NCBI GenBank assembly: GCA_023249285.1
Contig: JAHFCZ010000005.1
Location: forward strand, 1-35,471
Origin: a bacterium
Lineage (GTDB): Bacteria > Margulisbacteria > Marinamargulisbacteria > SXXA01 > JAHFDB01
Reading direction: 5' to 3'
Length of the DNA stretch: 35,471 nucleotides
Position 1 is the first letter of the stretch; every line of letters starts with the position of its first letter. The position numbers and the translations under genes were made by a program. The notes under the pieces were generated by a model that was given only the letters and a program-made list of their open reading frames with translations, was not told where the DNA came from and searched no databases. Below, piece after piece: positions 32,647 to 35,471 of the stretch.

Positions 32647-35471
32647 CTAAGTGGGTTCTGGCGCAACGGTCGCATGTCCGCCAAACGGCCACCATGTTTT
32701 TTTCGGTTTGAGGGTGAATTTGTCTGCTTTCCCCGCTGCTATGTAGAGGGCTTTATACCGTTTATAGTCGGCGGGCTTGAGCGATGGCCCGTCACAGGGA
32801 ACCCCCAGTTGAATCAGGGCGGCAAGGGTACGTTGGACCTGTGCTTCATACCTTTGTTGAAACGATTCGCTCGCAAATTGCTGGCTTTGACACATGTCGA
32901 TTACCTCCTCCAACGCCCAGCCTCGCATCATGTCTTGACCCTCTTTGGTTGCGGCTTGTCTGTTGAGCACGTTTAACGCCATTATTGCATAGCCACATGT
33001 CATCTGGTCCGAGAACATCGCGGCCATTTCTGCTAGCTTCACCACTTTTTCGTAGCGGTCGAGGTCATGTGCAAGATTTGCCCACTCTAACGGAGAGACC
33101 TCCTCAGGAAAAGCCGCCATTAACTTTAGTGCGTATTCCCGCCACATGGGCTGTTGATCCTGCCTGAAACTTCTGGCCATTTTTGCCAAACAAATCCGGC
33201 GTGATGATGGATGGAACCCTTTCTCCAAGAGTGCATCCATAAGGCCGGTGTCCTGCTCGCGGATGGCCCTGAGCCAGCATGAATCCCATCCTGCGCCAGG
33301 CTGTGTCTTTTTTGGGGTTGCCGCAATGAGCTCCAAGAGCCTTGCGCGTGGATACTCTGTGTCTGCCACCAAGGATTGTACGTGGTCCCACAACGCCTTC
33401 GCATCCTCTGGGGTCAGGCTCAGTACCAGGTCATATTTTTCTTTAATGGCCTCCCCCGTTTTAAACGCATTCCACTTGTACGTTTCGCGCAACATCATTT
33501 GGCGGGCGGGCACGTCACAGCTGTCTAGCACCCCCAACCGCACGAGCTGAGTGGCACAAACATCCCCAAGGGAAAAAGGGTGAAATTCATAGTTTGTCCA
33601 ATTTACAGATCCCACTATCGCCGCTAGCCTGTCCCGCTCTTGTTGCTCTTGGACGGTACTCAACTGCCTGTTTTCATCTGCAATCACCTTAGTTTTGGTC
33701 TGGATTTTAGAGTCTAGTTTCGCAATTTGTTTTTGGGTGTCTGTTATTCGCGCTACCCACAAATCGAAGCCTAGTGGCGGGACTCGGTTGCGGAGATCCA
33801 CCTGACTATAGAGGGTGCGAGGCTCGGGCGGCTCACCGGCCATGCCCAATGGGCACCCCAGATCCATGAGTTTGAGCATGGTCGGGTAGTCTTTGGTCAT
33901 GACCGCCGCTTCCATTGCCGTTTCAAAGGCCGCTTTACAGACGTCATTCTCCGGATCATAGGTGACGCCCAAATGTGCCTGCAACACCAAAAAATGCGCC
34001 AGACTGCACGCTGCAGCGCTCATCAGCATCGCGTTTTGAGGTGAGCTGGGCAGGGTTGCCCATCGTGTCTTAAAATCGTGGCGGGCTAAGAGTGACTCGA
34101 GTTCGGCCACCGTTTTATCATGGATGACCCTTTCAAGGATACGGTCATATCCTGATCCTGTGGGATTTGCACCCATCCTCAGGGCCAAAACATGCGCATC
34201 CTGCCCGTATCCCCACCATTTGTTGAGCTCCGCTTCGGTTGGTTTGGCACCCAGCTCTATTAAAAGCTTGGCAACATCACTGCCTGGGGTAGAGTCTGGT
34301 ACGAAGAGGCCCTGCCAGTCTATGGTGTCGCGGGGGCAAAACGTCCACAAGTCTCGGATGCGTTGTAGGTTCCATTGATGCTGAAGTCCCTGTTGGGTTA
34401 CGTGCCCTAGCCCATATGCGCTGAGTATTTCGCTTAATCGTCTTTTTTCGGCAGTGTACGTTGGAAGTGGAGCCCGACGCGCGTGTAGCTGTGCTTCGAC
34501 AATCGTTCGGGCCCAGGGTGTATTCCAAATATCGGGCTGAGAGATACCACCCCGCCAGGGTTCTTGCGCCGCAGATAGGGGATCTTGGAGCACACCTTGG
34601 AGCACCTCCGTGGGTTGCGCTTTTGCCCATTTTACAAGCCCCGCCTCGTCTTCGAGCATGAGGATCATCATGATCCTCGACTCCCCTTTTGGCCAGAGCG
34701 ATCTTGCCAGGTCATAGGCCAAAGATTTCAATTTCGGGTCAGCCGACATACGTTTAAGCCCCCTGAAGCAGAACGCTGTAGCCTCTTCTGTTGCCGTACC
34801 GTCGACGTCGTGCAGCATTAAATCTGCGATTGTGGATTTGAGTCTAAATTCAATGGCCACCTCAAGGAGGGTGGTCCAACACAGGTAATCACTCAAAATA
34901 CTCGCGTCTTGATGGCACTTTGCAATCAGGCTTTTCCACGGGAATTTTTTCGCTTGTCCGGCCTGACACGCATTTACCGCCGCATCTTTGACTTGCTTGG
35001 GTGTCCAGCTAAGGATCACCCCTGTTTTTAGGGCCGTACGGACCCCTGATATCGATAGATCTACCGGCTGCTGCGATGCAATTTCGAGTAATGTTGCCGC
35101 CACTGCATTCGCATACGGGGTCTTGGGATTGCCTGTGTTTTCTTGGTATCGCGATTGCATCCCTAATTTCTCAATGAGTGTGCTGGCTTGTAGATAAAGT
35201 GGCGGATTGGCTTTCAGAAGTGTAAATAAGACAATATCCACAAGGGCATAGTCATTGAGAGCGACTTGGGGGCCTAAGGTCTGACAAACCCGATCCAGGT
35301 GTCGGGGGTCTGTGGCGAGACGCTCGAGTTGGAGGGTTTGCAATGTCACTAAGGCGTTGGACTGTTCTTGGGGGCCGCGGAGCGCTTGGGTCATGAGCTG
35401 TAACACTTGGGGACGAAGGGCGTCGTCTTGCAGGCCGAATCGAAGGACATCCAGCAGCTGGTTCGGGGTGA
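32647..35471 (-). CDS. Very large helical-repeat protein of unknown function, 5' end cut by window edge
   Basis: The frame stays open from the window edge to the stop at 32647, at least 941 codons. The GTG at 35406 is not necessarily the start, since 21 further in-frame codons precede it (ending DDALRPQ). The protein is mostly helix: a leucine-rich N-terminal third resembling a HEAT-like solenoid, a middle part with ankyrin-like pieces (LLIELGAKPTEAEL; LKLMDLGCPLGM), a coiled coil (ITDTQKQIAKLDSKIQTKTK, roughly residues 550-600 from the GTG), then another repeat-like piece (LMDALLEKGFHPSS). No enzyme motif, signal peptide or membrane segment was seen in the visible part. Such proteins often mediate protein-protein contacts, including with host cells in intracellular bacteria, but no function is claimed. 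It converges on ftsA. Confidence 0.75.
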   Translation of the reverse strand, partial: TPNQLLDVLRFGLQDDALRPQVLQLMTQALRGPQEQSNALVTLQTLQLERLATDPRHLDRVCQTLGPQVALNDYALVDIVLFTLLKANPPLYLQASTLIEKLGMQSRYQENTGNPKTPYANAVAATLLEIASQQPVDLSISGVRTALKTGVILSWTPKQVKDAAVNACQAGQAKKFPWKSLIAKCHQDASILSDYLCWTTLLEVAIEFRLKSTIADLMLHDVDGTATEEATAFCFRGLKRMSADPKLKSLAYDLARSLWPKGESRIMMILMLEDEAGLVKWAKAQPTEVLQGVLQDPLSAAQEPWRGGISQPDIWNTPWARTIVEAQLHARRAPLPTYTAEKRRLSEILSAYGLGHVTQQGLQHQWNLQRIRDLWTFCPRDTIDWQGLFVPDSTPGSDVAKLLIELGAKPTEAELNKWWGYGQDAHVLALRMGANPTGSGYDRILERVIHDKTVAELESLLARHDFKTRWATLPSSPQNAMLMSAAACSLAHFLVLQAHLGVTYDPENDVCKAAFETAMEAAVMTKDYPTMLKLMDLGCPLGMAGEPPEPRTLYSQVDLRNRVPPLGFDLWVARITDTQKQIAKLDSKIQTKTKVIADENRQLSTVQEQQERDRLAAIVGSVNWTNYEFHPFSLGDVCATQLVRLGVLDSCDVPARQMMLRETYKWNAFKTGEAIKEKYDLVLSLTPEDAKALWDHVQSLVADTEYPRARLLELIAATPKKTQPGAGWDSCWLRAIREQDTGLMDALLEKGFHPSSRRICLAKMARSFRQDQQPMWREYALKLMAAFPEEVSPLEWANLAHDLDRYEKVVKLAEMAAMFSDQMTCGYAIMALNVLNRQAATKEGQDMMRGWALEEVIDMCQSQQFASESFQQRYEAQVQRTLAALIQLGVPCDGPSLKPADYKRYKALYIAAGKADKFTLKPKKTWWPFGGHATVAPEPT

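Overview
The window looks like a chromosomal segment of an alphaproteobacterium. The strongest reason is the compact murC-murB-ddl-ftsQ-ftsA order at 27.2-32.4 kb, which is the alphaproteobacterial division/cell-wall arrangement. A host-associated, Holosporales-like lineage is possible (large solenoid-like protein, interrupted dcw cluster, many surface-sugar genes), but this is only an inference. No rRNA, tRNA, CRISPR array or intact transposase gene was seen.

Region A (1-3160, minus strand). A GC-rich three-gene unit with its own sigma70-type promoter: a 91-residue PqqD-like RRE (RiPP recognition element) protein, a fusion of a lasso-peptide B2-type cysteine protease with a nucleotidyltransferase, and an ABC exporter cut by the window edge. 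It looks like the leader-recognition, leader-cleavage and export part of a RiPP pathway. No precursor peptide or ATP-dependent cyclase is visible here.

Region B (3186-16262, minus strand). An AT-richer run of eleven genes, mostly overlapping by a few bases. The core is a phosphonate pathway: PEP mutase fused to a nucleotidyltransferase domain, phosphonopyruvate decarboxylase, a separate nucleotidyltransferase, an iron-type alcohol dehydrogenase and a CDP-alcohol phosphatidyltransferase. The most economical reading is PEP to phosphonopyruvate to phosphonoacetaldehyde to 2-hydroxyethylphosphonate (2-HEP), then CMP activation and transfer of the headgroup to a lipid or glycan. A dioxygenase, a methyltransferase and an LIC12162-type transferase lie upstream. 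An ABC exporter, a family 2 glycosyltransferase and a NodB-like deacetylase lie downstream.

Region C (16368-23932, plus strand). A divergent operon for a nonulosonic (sialic/legionaminic-like) acid: NeuB, NeuC, the WbuZ/WbuY/WbuX acetamidino-forming trio and the CMP-transferase NeuA, followed by a very AT-rich OafA-like O-acyltransferase. B and C share a bidirectional promoter built around one self-complementary -35 hexamer. The two operons together would make a phosphonate- and nonulosonate-decorated surface.

Region D (24070-32382, plus strand). GC-rich housekeeping genes: a degenerate UvrD-like protein, queE (7-deazaguanine/queuosine), a small secreted protein, then murC, murB, ddl, ftsQ and ftsA. 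ftsZ, the usual next gene, is absent. After ftsA comes a 125-bp stretch with 18-bp inverted terminal repeats, and then, in convergent orientation, a very large helical protein of unknown function whose 5' end runs off the right edge.
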